The notes: generated by a model from the letters alone, not told the origin. 64,000 bases of DNA from Paguma larvata (GCA_030068075.1 CM057831.1:8507464-8571463), one strand, 5' to 3'. Counted from the first letter of the stretch, positions 33,581 through 44,080 are shown. Program-made: numbers and translations.

Positions 33581-33834
33581 ATACTCGTTCTCGTACTTGG
33601 TGGGAGGAAGTGAATTTTCTCAGATCCGGGGGCTTAGCGGATGTGGAAATGCCGGAGTAGATGTCCTCCAGCTGCATGACTGTTCCCAGAACCTGATTCT
33701 CCCCTCGTACCCCCGCCTTTAGACACCAGCTCCAGCTAAGAAAGGCAGAGAGGGGTCTCCCTCGGTACTCAGCCACGTCAGAAGTCCCTCGTTTCTGCAA
33801 CTGTCGCGAGGCTGATTTTTAGGTCGAAGTTCTA
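33581..33834. other. Unclassified sequence
   Basis: No family recognised between the two antisense L1M relics. Confidence 0.3.
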
Positions 33835-34655
33835 CACTTTAACCTTTTATTTAAGTATAATATACCTACGCCAAAGATAACATACCATACAACTCAATGA
33901 CGTCTCGGAAACACGTGTGTGTAATCGACACGCATATTAACAAAAAAACGCGGCTAGTCCCGCCCCCAGCAATCCTCAGGCCTCCTTTCAGTTACGCCTA
34001 GAAGAGAAACCGCCACGCAGACTTCCAAGACCATAGGCGGATTTAGCTTCATAGAGAAATCTGCCTTGTTTCGTCCAAAATGATGTCCTTGAGAATCATT
34101 CCTGCCGCTGCACGCGGTGGTGGAAGTCTCATTCTCGTGGCTCTGTGATACTGCGTGATGTTCCTGTACCATCGCTTATTTACCTGTGTTACTACGGACG
34201 GGCCTTGGGATACTCTCCAGATTGGTAGGATCGCAAACAGTCCTACCGTGAACACTCCCGTGCGCATCTTTTGGCGACCATATGCGTGCATTTCTCTCGG
34301 GTGTCTCCTTCGGGGTGGAATCGCTAAGTCATATGGTTTGCCTGTTCTCCACGGCGGTGTAAATAACACGCTGCCAAACAGTTTTACAAAGTGCCGCTAT
34401 GAATTTATTCTTTCCTGGCAACGTCTGAGAGGCCCATTGGTCCTGTCCGTACCCACGCCAACGCGTGATCCTTCCCATTTTTTATGTCGTACCATTTGGC
34501 TGTGCGTGTCGTGGCCTTACGTGGTGATTTTCAGCGACGCTTTCCGGATGTCTAATGACGTTGGGAATATTCTCATATGCTTAGTGGCTCCTTGGATATC
34601 TTCGTGTGTGTTTATTCAGGTCTTGGGCTCATTTCTTTTATTGGGCTAATATTTC
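33835..34655 (-). mobile_element. Second antisense L1M/L1ME relic, unusually CpG-rich
   Basis: Antisense L1ME order is clear: 'gaacactcccgtgcgcatct', 'gcatttctctcgggtgtctc', 'ggggtggaatcgctaagtca', 'ctgccaaacagttttacaaa', 'gatgtctaatgacgttg'-like text near 34548. By hand I count about 49 CpGs in 800 bp; many occupy positions where the L1 consensus has TG or CA. The 164-codon plus frame at 34155-34649 is antisense to L1 and not a gene. Confidence 0.75.
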
Positions 34656-35489
34656 TTTTTTATCATTATAAAAATAAGGTATGGGCAGGAAAGAAGATTT
34701 GGAAAACACAGAGGAGCTAAAAAACAAAACAAAAAATCACCTGTGATTCCATGAATATTTAAATAACTAAATATTTATAATTCTACCACATGATAGCATG
34801 TAACATGGGGGTCGAGCTGTAAAGTTGTTATAAGTTAGTAGAGTGGTTATGTTTGTATTGTTCAGAACAATCACAGTGGCCCCTATTTTATTGAGGGGCC
34901 TCCAAAACACACACATTGGAAATAAAGGGAAGTCTTTTTACAATTTTCAACCTTCGAGGGAGTTGAGGATATTGGTCCCTTGAGCACACGTCTGATCAGA
35001 GGTACCTCGTGGGCCGGTCACGGCCTCAAGCCCATTCCTGGCTTCTCTGTGATCTGAGGAACGCACAGTTGGGAATCGGGGCCATTTTGTCCCCTCTCTG
35101 GGTTCCTGGCCTCCCCACTCTCCCTTTGTCCTGAGCCAGACACCAAGTCAACTCCTACTTCTTTATTTCACAAAACCAAATTTTTACGAGATCAACACCT
35201 CTCCTTCCCCATGGCCGGTTCCCTCGTTTGAGCCTTATCTGTCTTCTGAATTATTTCCATCCTTCTTGAGGGGCGTTGTGGCCTCCATCCTCATCCTATT
35301 CCCCACCTGTCGCCTCTGTCCAGGACATTCTTTGTACCATAGGCAGCTCTGCTAGACCGCAAGTCTGTGCCACCCCCCTGCTGATCAGGGCCTTCTCTGT
35401 GCCCCCTCCCCAAGCCAACACCTTCAGGTCATTCATGTGGGTGCCCTTGACCTGGTCCTACTTTCCTCGGGCCTCACTTTCTGCCACTG
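34656..35489. other. Unclassified sequence
   Basis: AT-rich to 34.9 kb, then GC-richer unique text. Nothing recognised. Confidence 0.3.
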
Positions 35490-35730
35490 ATGGATGATAG
35501 ACTTCTGTGCCTCAAGCCTTCATCTGAAGTCTCTCTGCTTGAAACCCCTCCCCTGGCTTCCCTGCCTGGGCAGAATCCCGTGCACATTTTCAAGGCCTGG
35601 GTCAAGAGCCATCCCGAGCTCCTGGGCAGGACTGATCTGCTCTCTCCCAGCTGGCTGTACAAACTGCTCAACTCACTGAGTTACCGTAGTCCCTTCATCA
35701 CCCGAGCCACACACTGCAGTCTTCAACTCT

Positions 35731-36157
35731 TTTTTTTCCCCAAAGTTTATTATTTTTTTAAACGTTTATTTATTTTTGAGACATAGAGACAAGAGCGTGA
35801 GCAGGAGAAGGGCAGAGAGAGAGAGGGGGACACACAGAATCCGAAGCAGGCTCCAGGCTCCGAGCTGTCAGCACAGAGCCTGACGTGGGGCTTGAACTCA
35901 CAAACTGCGAGATCATGACCTGAGCCGAAGTCAGCTGCTTAACCGACTGAGCCACCCAGGCGCCCCCAAAGTTTATTATTTTTGAGAGAGAGAGAGAGTG
36001 ATAAAGAGTGAGCAGGGGAGGGGCAGAGGGAGAGGAAGAGTGAGAATCCCCAGCAGGCAGAGCCCGACGTGGGGCTCGAACCCACAACCTGCGAGATCAT
36101 GACCCGAGCCAAAATCAAGTGTCAGCTGCTTAACTGCCCGAGCCACTGAGGTGCCCC
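35731..36157 (-). mobile_element. Older SINEC, antisense, split by a younger SINE
   Basis: Its T-rich tail is left of the younger element (35731-35757), and the rest (GA run, 'gagtgagcaggggaggggca', 'gagcccgacgtggggctcga', 'gagccactgaggtgcccc') lies right of it. The two pieces join at the 17-bp duplication. Confidence 0.88.
35758..35966 (-). mobile_element. Younger SINEC nested in a SINE tail
   Basis: Near-consensus antisense SINE ending 'gccacccaggcgccc'. Perfect 17-bp target duplication caaagtttattattttt at 35741-35757 and 35967-35983. Confidence 0.95.
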
Positions 36158-36284
36158 ACATCCCTTAGACTTTTATCTCTTGCATCCTGGGCTCTTGGCA
36201 CAAGATCCGGCATATAATAGGTGCTTAATAAACACTGAAATAACGCTTAAGGGCATTAATAAAGGGTAGAAAGAAAAGGGACTA

Positions 36285-36720
36285 ACATCTGTTAAGAACT
36301 TGCCGTGAACCGGACACTTTGCCTGCGCTCTCTTTTAAACTTCCCAGTGGTCCTTTGGTTTAGGTGGCGTTATTCCTTTTTTTTTAATTTTTTTTTTAAC
36401 GTTTATTTATTTTTGAGAGACATAGAGACAGAGTATGAGCAGGGGAAGGGCAGAGAGAGAGAGGGAGATACAGAATCCGAAACAGGCTCCAGGCTCTAAG
36501 CCGTCAGCACACAGCCCAACGCGGGGCTCGAACTCACAGACCGCGAGATCATGACCTGAGCTGAAGTCGGACGCTTAACCAACTGAGCCACCCAGGCGCC
36601 CCCCCCCCCATTTTTTATGAACAAGGAGATTACGGCAAAGAGATATTTAATCATTTGTGCAAGGTTACACCGCCCATAAATGGCAGAGGCAAGGATTTAA
36701 CTCTAAGGCTGGAAACAAAG
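36285..36720 (+). mobile_element. MIR split by a SINE
   Basis: 5' half: 'taacatctgttaagaacttg', 'gtgaaccggacactttgcct', 'gcgctctcttttaaacttcc'. 3' half after the SINE: 'tttatgaacaaggagattac', 'ggcaaagagatatttaatca', 'aaggttacaccgcccataaa', 'tggcagaggcaaggatttaa'. Confidence 0.8.
36376..36604 (-). mobile_element. SINEC copy, antisense, in the MIR
   Basis: Two T runs, 'acgtttatttatttttgaga', near-consensus body, and head ending 'gccacccaggcgcccccc'. An unusual 13-bp C run follows the head. Target duplication is blurred by the T and C runs. Confidence 0.95.
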
Positions 36721-36739
36721 CTGGCGGCCTGGCCTTCAA

Positions 36740-37010
36740 CAGATTGTGGTGATCGTGATGATGGTAATGATACTCTCATGACTGTACTAACAAAACGGTC
36801 ATGGCCCTTTACACGAGTGTGTCATGGTCGCTTCAGCAAGCACCCTCCCGTCCCTTAGTGTCGTCACAAACACGCGGAGTTGGCAGAATTATCTGCCAGC
36901 TCTGAGGGAGAAAATGAGGTTTGTGGATTAAAGCGCCTTGCCTCAGGTCGCCGACTTAGCAAGAAGCAGAGCTGTCTCTTAAACCCAGGGTCTTCGAGCT
37001 CTATGTCCAG
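36740..37010 (+). mobile_element. Second MIR relic
   Basis: 'cccttagtgtcgtcacaaac', 'cagctctgagggagaaaatg', 'aggtttgtggattaaagcgc', 'cttgcctcaggtcgccgact' and 'tcttaaacccagggtcttcg' match the MIR core and 3' part. Confidence 0.75.
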
Positions 37011-38944
37011 CGGGGGACAGCTAGGGGGACAGAATCCCAAAGGAAGAAGTGCTTTGAAACAATAAGCTGGCCGCTCACTCTGCCAAACCTCCTTTCTGTT
37101 CCCCGTGCAAGTCGGCTTGGGGCCGTAGCAGCTTCTAGAAGGTGGAAGGAAATCACGGGCTGAAGCTTTCCCCCATTTCTGGAAGATGGGGAAGTCTTTG
37201 CAGGCGAGCTATTGTCTGCCTTGGCAAGAAAAAAAAAATATTTTTTTTAAATCAAAGAACCAGAAACCAGTATATATCAACATTTTGCAAAGCTCCGTGG
37301 AGCCCAGACCAGTCCAGCAGACCAAAAAAAAGCTCTCTTGGGCTGCTGCCCTGAGTGAGCCACCCTCCCCCACCAGGTACCCCCGGTAGGCGCTGCCCAT
37401 CAGGCCTGCCTAGGGAATCTCCGATCTCCGCGAAGAAAAGGATAAAACAACACAAATTCTCTACGAGCCTCATTATTCAAACAGTTCCAGAAGCAGCGAG
37501 AGGACAGCGGTGACTTTGGGAGAAGCACAATCTTATCTCCAGGGTGAATAGGACCATTTGTTGTTTATGTCCAGGAAAGCAGGACAGCACAGAAAGCACC
37601 GGAGAGCTCAGACGAGAAGGACGCCAGGAGCCAGCGGCTGATCTAAAAATCCTCTGCAGAAACAATGGCTCCTCCCGGGATGAGCTGCAGCCCCTTCTGA
37701 AAACAAAAGCTACCGCGGAGGAAATTGGTCTTTTGTGGTTCTGGCGAGAAGCAACCCAGATAAAGCCAGCCTGGCCTGACCCTCTCCCTTCAAGCAGAGG
37801 AGACGCAGGACTTGCCGGGAAGTGGGAACAGGTTGGCTTCTTAAACTTCCATCCGGTCTTCCAGCGCCCCGGGACGCTCCGCGGAGACCCCCGCCCCCCC
37901 CTCCCCGCTCCGAGGCCCCAGCACGTCCAGGTGACCCGCCGCTCTCTCTGTCCCCTTGCAGCGTCCCTCTGCAACCTGCGGTCTGTCCCTGTCTCCTTCC
38001 GGCCAAAACCCAAGGCCGCTGCCGGGCCCGGAGGCCTCTGAAGTTTTTCTGATGATTTTCGAGCTCGGGCTAAAAATAAAAGCCGGCCTGGGACTTTGAA
38101 GGGAGCCCAAGCCATGCCCGTACTTGACCCGGTTTGGCCTTCTCGGCCTGCCAGCCAGCGCCCCCAGATTGCAAAAGAGAGCAGAGCCAGACGCGAAGCA
38201 GGCTGCCGGCCAGCAGCCGCCTCTGCTGCTGGATCACCAGGGTCCCCTCGCTGGCTTGGTTTCCCTGGGACCCGTGCCCGGGGAGCGGTTTCAGCTGACT
38301 TGGCAGAGTTATTTTTTTAGGATCGTTCACAAAGTGGCATTTGGGTGGGACCCGAGAGGGGTAATTTGGTCGCAAGACGGTCCTGGGGAACTTGTCCTGA
38401 GAATATGTTTGCGTGGTCCGGGGAGTTGTTTGGATTTAAATTGCAGGTTTCGTGCGGGTGGTCTGTGGGGAGCAGTGACGGAGGTTATGGGGGCAGGAGG
38501 GGGCAGAGGCTACCAGAGCCTCTCCCAGACACCCTTTTGCAGTTGTCGCTACTAATGAACACACCACTGGCAGAGAGGAGAGACCACACCCGGGAGCAGA
38601 ATAGAATTAGTTCTGCCCGCAGTCTAGGGGAGGGGAAAACAGAGCCAGCCTATTTCCAAGGCTTGGTGTTGAAGGGCTCAGGCCCTTGGAGCGTAAGGTG
38701 CTCTGGGGTGGCCGAGGGCAGCTTTGGAGAAGGGAGAGGCTCATTTCGCGGAAACTCTGCTGTGGGTCCCTATGTGTGCCGGCGATGGGGAGGCGCCCAC
38801 GGCGGGGGCTGCCGCTGGGCACGCCTGGCTGGCGTCTGTACTCGCAGCCGGCCAGCGACCGGACCTCATCAGTCAGGGCTGGTTAACAATAACCAACACA
38901 AACACACATCTGATTCTGTGGCACTAACCAAATGCCTCCGCGTG
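37011..38944. other. GC-rich, repeat-free block
   Basis: The highest-GC long unique stretch here. CpGs are dense around 37860-38040. Frames up to 234 codons (38345-39049 +) and 212 codons (37477-38115 -) overlap on both strands, a GC-composition effect; the 234-codon frame even runs into L1 tail sequence. No domain recognised. A pyrimidine-rich stretch ending 'ccccttgcag' at about 37953-37962 looks like a 3' splice site but has no supported exon. Confidence 0.4.
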
Positions 38945-39243
38945 TCTTTTTATTTTTTTATTTTTTATTTTTTGAATTTTATAATAGTTTATTTTCAAAT
39001 TGGTTTACATGTAACACCCAGTGTTCATCCCAACATGTGCCCTTTTTAATGCCCATCACCCCCTCTCCCCCCTCCCTCATCCCCCTCACCCTCAGTTTTT
39101 TCTTAGTCTTTGAGAGTCTCTTATGTTTTATCTCCCTCCCTCTCTGTGTCTTTTTTTTCTTTCCCCTCTTCCCCTCCCCCTGGTTTTTGCTTAATCTCAC
39201 AAAGTCCACCTATTCGTGGAAACATATGGTATTTGTCTTTTTC

Positions 39244-40005
39244 TTACTGACTTATTTCACTTAACATAATACCCTCCAGTTCCATCCATGTTGCTACACA
39301 TGGCCAGATTTCATTTTTTCTCATTGCCACGTAGTAGTCCATTGTATATAAGTACCATAACTTCTTTATCCATTCGTCAGTTGATGGGCACTTGGTCTCT
39401 TTCCATGATTTGGCTATTGTCAAAAGTGCTGCTATGAACATTGGGGTACATGTGCTCCTATGCATCAGCATTTCTGTGTCTCTTGGGTAGATTCCTAGCA
39501 GTGCTATTGCTGGGTCATAGGGTAGCTCTATTTGCATTTTTTTGAGGAACCTCCACACCGTTTTCCAGAGTGGCTGCACCAGTTTGCATTCCCACCAACA
39601 GTGTAGGAGGGTGCCTACTTCTCCACATCCTCGCCAGCATCTATAGTTTCCTGATTTGTTCATTTTAGCCACTCTGACTGGTGTGAGGTGGTATTGCAGT
39701 GTGGTTTTGATTTGTATTTCCCTGATGATGAGTGACATTGAGCATCGTTTCATGTGTCTGTTGGCCATCTGAATGTCCTCTTTGGAGAAGTGTCTGTTCA
39801 TATCTTCCGCCCATTTCTTCACTGGGTTGTTTGTTTTTCGGGTGTGGAGTTTGGTGAGTTCTTTATAGATTTTAGATATTAGTCCTTTATCCGATATGTC
39901 ATTTGCGATGATCTTTTCCCATTCCGTTGGTTGCCTATTCGTTTTGTTGGTTGTTTCTTTTGCTGTGCAGAAGCTTTTTATCTTGATGAGGTCCCAATAG
40001 TTCAT
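39244..40005 (-). pseudogene. L1 ORF2 C-terminal fragment, open
   Basis: A 253-codon open stretch that begins [18 protein letters not shown] and continues through [19 protein letters not shown], the cysteine-rich motif [18 protein letters not shown] (CX3CX7HX4C, near codons 123-140) and [20 protein letters not shown]. This is the end of the LINE-1 ORF2 protein after the reverse transcriptase. The endonuclease and RT domains are absent, so it cannot act. A long frame without stops shows that the insertion is recent on the L1 time scale. Confidence 0.93.
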
Positions 40006-40063
40006 CTTTGCTTTTAATTCCCTTGCCTTTGGAGACGTGTCGAGTAAGAAATTGGTGCTGATT

Positions 40064-40882
40064 CATGATTTCAGCAAAGTTGCAGGATACAAAATCAATG
40101 TACAGAAATCGGTGGCATTTCTATACACCAACAATGAAGCAGCAGAAAGAGAAATAAAGAAGCTAATCCCTTTCACAATTGCACCAAAAACCATAAAATA
40201 CTTAGGAATAAACCTAACCAAAGATGTGAAAGACCTCTACACTGAAAACTATAAAAAACTTATGAAGGAAATTGAGGAAGACACAAGGAAATGGAAAAAC
40301 ATCCCATGCTCATGGATTGGAAGAATAAATATCGTTAAAATGGCAATACTACCCAAAGCAAACTACACATTCAATGCAATCCCAATCAAAATTGCACGAG
40401 CATTCTTCTCAAAGCTAGAGCAAACAATCCTAAAATTTGTATGGAACCACAAAAGACCTCGAATAGCCAAAATAATACTGAAGAATAAAACCAAGGCGGG
40501 AGGCATCACAATCCCAGACTTTAACCTCTACTACAAAGCGGTGGTCATCAAGACTGTATGGTATTGGCACAAAAACAGACACATAGACCAATGGAATAGA
40601 ATAGAAAACTCAGAAATGGACCCGCAAGTATATGGCCAACTAATCTTTGCCAAAGCGGGAAAATGTATCCAATGGAAAAAAGACAGCCTCTTTAACAAAT
40701 GGTGCTGGGAGAATTGGACAGCAACATGCAAAAGAATGAAACTAGACCACTTTCTTACACCACTCACAAAAATAAATTCTAAATGGATAAAAGATCTGAA
40801 TGTGAGACAGGAAACCGTCAAAATCCTAGAGGAGAAAGCAGGAAAAAGCCTCTTTGACCTAAGATGCACCAATTTCTTACTC
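40064..40882 (+). pseudogene. L1 ORF2 middle fragment, inverted and open
   Basis: Open frame starting [20 protein letters not shown], then [39 protein letters not shown] and [20 protein letters not shown], ending [14 protein letters not shown]. This is the part of LINE-1 ORF2 just after the RT catalytic motif, so the catalytic residues are absent. The frame then reads into the following SINE and stops at 40915. Open across about 270 codons, no disabling change seen. Confidence 0.93.
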
Positions 40883-41159
40883 TTTTTATTTTTTAAGTTC
40901 GTTTATTTATTTTGAGAGAGACAGAGACCGCACAAGTAGGGGAGAGGCAGAGAGAGAGAGATAGAGAGAGGGAGAAAGAATCCCAGGCAGGCTCTGAGCT
41001 GCCAGCGCAGAGCCCCATGCAGGGGTAGAACTCATGAGGCTGTGAGATCATGACCTGAGCTGAAACCCAGGACGCTTAACTGACTGAGCTGCCCAGGCGC
41101 CCTCACATGTCCTATGTTATAGAGTTCTTGCAAGAAGAATGTGTAATCAGTTATTAAGA

Positions 41160-41222
41160 AAAGCCATTTCTTATTGGGTACTTGCTGTGTGCCAGGCACA
41201 GTGCTTGGTGCTTTTACAACAG
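41160..41222 (+). mobile_element. MIR head fragment
   Basis: 'gggtacttgctgtgtgccag', 'gcacagtgcttggtgctttt' matches the MIR 5' part. Confidence 0.55.
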
Positions 41223-41420
41223 GGATCTGTAGCCTAGAGGTCCATAGATCCCCAAACCCGGGTCTCCATGAAATGTTGAAATTCCAAAACCATTTTATGC
41301 GTATGCATGACCGAGCTTTCTTCCAGAGCGAAAGGCCATGACTTTCATCCGGTTCTTAAAGGCATTTAGGAACTATAAAATGTTCAGAACCACTGCTCTA
41401 GAAGTAAAATTTCAGGTTCT
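41223..41420. mobile_element. Possible hAT-type nonautonomous DNA transposon
   Basis: 'ggtccatagatccccaaacc', 'ccatgactttcatccggttc', 'ttaaaggcatttaggaacta' and 'gttcagaaccactgctctag' resemble a hAT/Charlie-type short element. I am not certain of the family. Confidence 0.4.
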
Positions 41421-41479
41421 CTATTGGTTTCGTACCAGGGTCATGCCCCGTGCTGGCAGCTTTGATACATCACCGCTGT

Positions 41480-41706
41480 TCTCACATAGCACTTCGCGAG
41501 TGCCTTCATTGGAACGATCATAAAATTCCGTTGTATTCTCAAGGGCCGTTTTGGAATCTCCCCCACCCACATCCTTCACTGGACTGCAATCCCTTTGAGG
41601 GCAAGTATTGTGTCTCATTCGCAATTTTATCTCTGGCCCCTGAGTTCGATGCTCACTAGATGCCCCATACAAGTGTTTTTGCATCAGTGAATGAACAAAC
41701 ATAAAG
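41480..41706 (+). mobile_element. L2 3' relic
   Basis: 'ctggactgcaatccctttga', 'gggcaagtattgtgtctcat', 'ctctggcccctgagttcgat' and 'gcatcagtgaatgaac' follow the L2 3' UTR. Confidence 0.6.
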
Positions 41707-41758
41707 TGTCCTTATAGTAAAAATTGATCTTAAGTATGTGAATGTGAGGGTGTGTCTG

Positions 41759-41787
41759 TGAGAGAGAGAGAGAGAGAGAGAGAGAGG
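41759..41787. repeat. (GA)n microsatellite
   Basis: About 14 GA units. Confidence 0.95.
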
Positions 41788-42000
41788 CAGCAGGCGGGCC
41801 GGGCCCCCTCTCAGAGGTGTTGGTGGAGGGTGCGGGTGCGGAGACTCGGGGCTGGTGTGCAGGAAAGCAGAGGTAGGCTGAGTGTTGGGCACGGAGCCAA
41901 CAAGAGCCCTGTTCTCCCATCCTGGCCGCGCTCAGATTTGGCTGCGGACCGGAACGTCTCCCGCGTGCCTCTCCCTGCCGGCACCCGGTGCCTTCGCTTT
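41788..42000. other. GC-rich unique sequence
   Basis: No family or exon recognised; frames on both strands overlap. Confidence 0.3.
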
Positions 42001-42180
42001 CCGTGGCATCTATTAATGATAAAAGTCCCCGTGGTTTATAATTACCAGTTTGACAAGTTCAGGAGTTCTCTGTTAATTATTATAATTAGCTTTCACTCAG
42101 CGAGGCTTCGGGAGTTTAACGACAATATTAACAACAGGAGGACGACGATCAGGAATTGACTACAAAGAATCGACGGGAAA
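42001..42180. promoter_or_regulatory. Repeat-free block with TAATTA-type motifs
   Basis: 'tctattaatgataaaagtcc', 'ggtttataattaccagtttg', 'gttaattattataattagct' and 'acgacaatattaacaacagg'. Several homeodomain core words within 120 bp, flanked by GC-rich DNA. Candidate regulatory element by composition only. Confidence 0.3.
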
Positions 42181-42680
42181 GACTCCCTTCTGCCGTCAGG
42201 GAAACTTATTAACGAAGGCCAGCCCCGCACAGCAGCTCCCCTCCGTCTGCCTCAAGTGGGCGATTGGGTCTAAACCCACCTTGGGGAATTGCAAGCAACA
42301 GTTGTGGCCGGGGCTTCCAGACCCCGAGTTTCGAATCCGCCGGAGGAGACCGAAGCAGCCACAACGCCGACGGCTGCAGGCGGCGCCTCGGCCAGAAATT
42401 GAGCAGAGGCAGCAGCCGGGGAGGAGGAGAGCGTGAACCAAAGCCGCCAGCCCCGGGCCTGGCCCTGGCTCGTGGGGAGCGCAGACACGCATAGGGAATC
42501 GGAGGCAGACAGAGGCAGGGGAGGGCGGGCGGTCCCTGGGAGCTGCCAGCCTGTCCTGAAATTGTGAAGCAGATGGTCATTTTTTCCTGCCCATCTCTCA
42601 GCGCTGTCCACGCCCACAGTTGTTCCCCGAGTTACGGCTCTCAGCTGGCCTTGACCGGGCTCTTGGCCTCCTCGCCGTGT
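42181..42680. other. CpG-dense unique sequence, weak CpG island
   Basis: CpG-dense from about 42300 to 42480 ('gaatccgccggaggagaccg', 'cgacggctgcaggcggcgcc'). Frames on both strands overlap without domains. Confidence 0.4.
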
Positions 42681-42895
42681 TCCACCAGCACTCCAGACCT
42701 GCCCGATTCCCCTCCTCGAAGGACGGACGTCTCTCATGACCGTACCCTCATCTCTAAAGCCTTCCATGGCTCCCAGGGGCTCACCACGTGCGGTCCAGAG
42801 TCCTCATTTTGGCACCCAGGTCTGCTCCGCGTGGACCCAGCTGGTGTTTGCAGCACTGTTTTCTCCCGGCCGTGTTTCTGATTCCCGGTCAGACA
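42681..42895 (+). mobile_element. Possible L2 relic
   Basis: 'taaagccttccatggctccc', 'aggggctcaccacgtgcggt' parallels the L2 ORF2 3' stretch (aaaaccctccagtggctccc). Confidence 0.4.
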
Positions 42896-43049
42896 ATAAA
42901 TACGCGCCACCCCCCGCCACCCCCGCCGGGCGCCCGCTCAGTATCAGACAGCGTTTCAGAAGCTGCAGCTCCGGCAGCAAGACAGACGAGTCCCTGTCCT
43001 CACGCAGTTTTAATTCCGGCAGGGAACTCAGGAAAGACGCTCATGGACT

Positions 43050-43400
43050 AATAAGTAACAGCACCCAAGGAGATGAGCATCCTCCGTCATCATCATAACC
43101 AAAAACGGGCCAAGAGCATAGGGTACGAAGGGGAAGACCTTTCCAGGAGGTGACCTTGAGGCAAGAACGGTGCGATGAGGAGCTGGTCTCCTGAAGAGCC
43201 TTCTCCCCAAGGGAACAGTAGGTGCAGAGCCCTAGGCAGGGACAGCTCAAGCGAGACCACAGGAGGGGGACACGTGCACAGGGCAAAGGGGCCCTTGGCA
43301 GGGAGGTTGGCAGATACCGATCACAGACCCCGGGTAGCCCGGGAAGGTATTTGTCCTTTATTCCAGACGTGGTCAGAAGCCCCCTGGCGGGTTTAGGCAG
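43050..43400 (+). mobile_element. L2 internal relic
   Basis: 'acctttccaggaggtgacct', 'aagggaacagtaggtgcaga', 'gccctaggcagggacagctc' and 'tcctttattccagacgtggt' follow L2. Frames in both directions here are chance. Confidence 0.6.
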
Positions 43401-43980
43401 GATTCTCCTCCTTTGGGTGCGACGGACGCCTGTCGAGCTGAGCATCCCAGCCTCTCTCGTCTCCTGCCAGATACGGCTTTTCCAACAGGAGCCGAGCCTC
43501 AAGATCTGGGGAGAATAATGCCCCTTCAAGCTTATTTTTCCTTGACAGACCCTCAGCTCCGATTTGCGCTAGCAGGTGTGAGTGGATGATCTTGGCCGGG
43601 CTCGCCCGGCTCACTGGGACTCCAGGTTTCAGACTGAACGTCAAGGCGGTTCCACATGTCTTCGTTCTGGAGCCGCCGGAAGGGCACGTGCTTCCCAGGG
43701 CCCCCTCTTGTCACAGCAGGTCCCAGAACACACGGAGGCAAGCCAAGTCCGTGAAAGGGAAGTGAGACTCGGGCCCAGAAATTCAGCCCACCACACCGCC
43801 AACACATTTGCATTTTTGCAGACCTCTCGAAACCATTGTCTGAAGTGCCTCTTTCGGCGTGAATTCTAGGGACCTGTGGGCCGTACTCTGGGTCTCAGAA
43901 GAGGCATCGTATGTCCCTTCGAGCTTTCCTTGGGTGGCCACAGATGCACAGGGCAGTATCTGCGTGGCAGTGAAGCAGGA
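43401..43980. other. Unclassified GC-moderate sequence
   Basis: Nothing recognised. Overlapping frames on both strands. Confidence 0.3.
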
Positions 43981-43984
43981 AGGA

Positions 43985-44050
43985 AGGGAACTAACGTTTA
44001 TTCAGCACCTATTATGGACCAGGCATAATAATCGCTTTTTGGAAAAGTGA
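43985..44050 (+). mobile_element. MIR head fragment
   Basis: 'aactaacgtttattcagcac', 'ctattatggaccaggcataa', 'taatcgc' matches the MIR 5' end. Confidence 0.55.
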
Positions 44051-44080
44051 CATTAACTTCAGTTTGAGCAGATGCTTTTT

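Larger units (their letters stand above)
35490..36245 (+). mobile_element. Possible L2 3' relic hosting two SINEs
   Basis: The far 3' end is convincing L2: 'cttggcacaagatccggcat', 'ataataggtgcttaataaac'. The 5' part ('cttgaaacccctcccctggc') fits L2 loosely. Two SINEs sit between. Confidence 0.5.
38959..40882 (-). mobile_element. Twin-primed (5'-inverted) carnivore L1
   Basis: The 3' part (38959-40060) is antisense: T-rich tail, 3' UTR ('acatgtaacacccagtgttc'), then ORF2 C-terminus. At about 40060 the orientation flips and ORF2 continues on the plus strand to 40882. A T-rich target duplication (tctttttatttttt at 38945-38958 and 40881-40894) flanks it. This is the classic twin-priming structure; about 1.9 kb remain of a 6-kb element. 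Confidence 0.92.
38945..41100 (-). mobile_element. SINEC, antisense, with a whole L1 in its tail
   Basis: The SINE body and head lie at 40895-41100 ('gttcgtttatttattttgag', then 'ctgagctgccagcgcagagc', then 'ctgagctgcccaggcgccct'). Its target duplication flanks the composite: cctccgcgtgtc at 38935-38946 and cctcacatgtcc at 41101-41112. The differences are partly CpG-type transitions. Confidence 0.82.

Noticed and set aside
34155..34649. 164-codon plus-strand frame
   Set aside because: Antisense to an ancient L1 relic; the frame is open because CA/TG-to-CG changes remove stops.
37477..39049. Frames of 143-234 codons on both strands
   Set aside because: GC-rich composition lowers stop frequency on both strands; frames overlap one another and one runs into an L1 tail. 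No domain.
40037..40915. 292-codon frame as an active gene or functional reverse transcriptase
   Set aside because: It is an inverted piece of L1 ORF2 after the catalytic region, and its end is read-through into a SINE.
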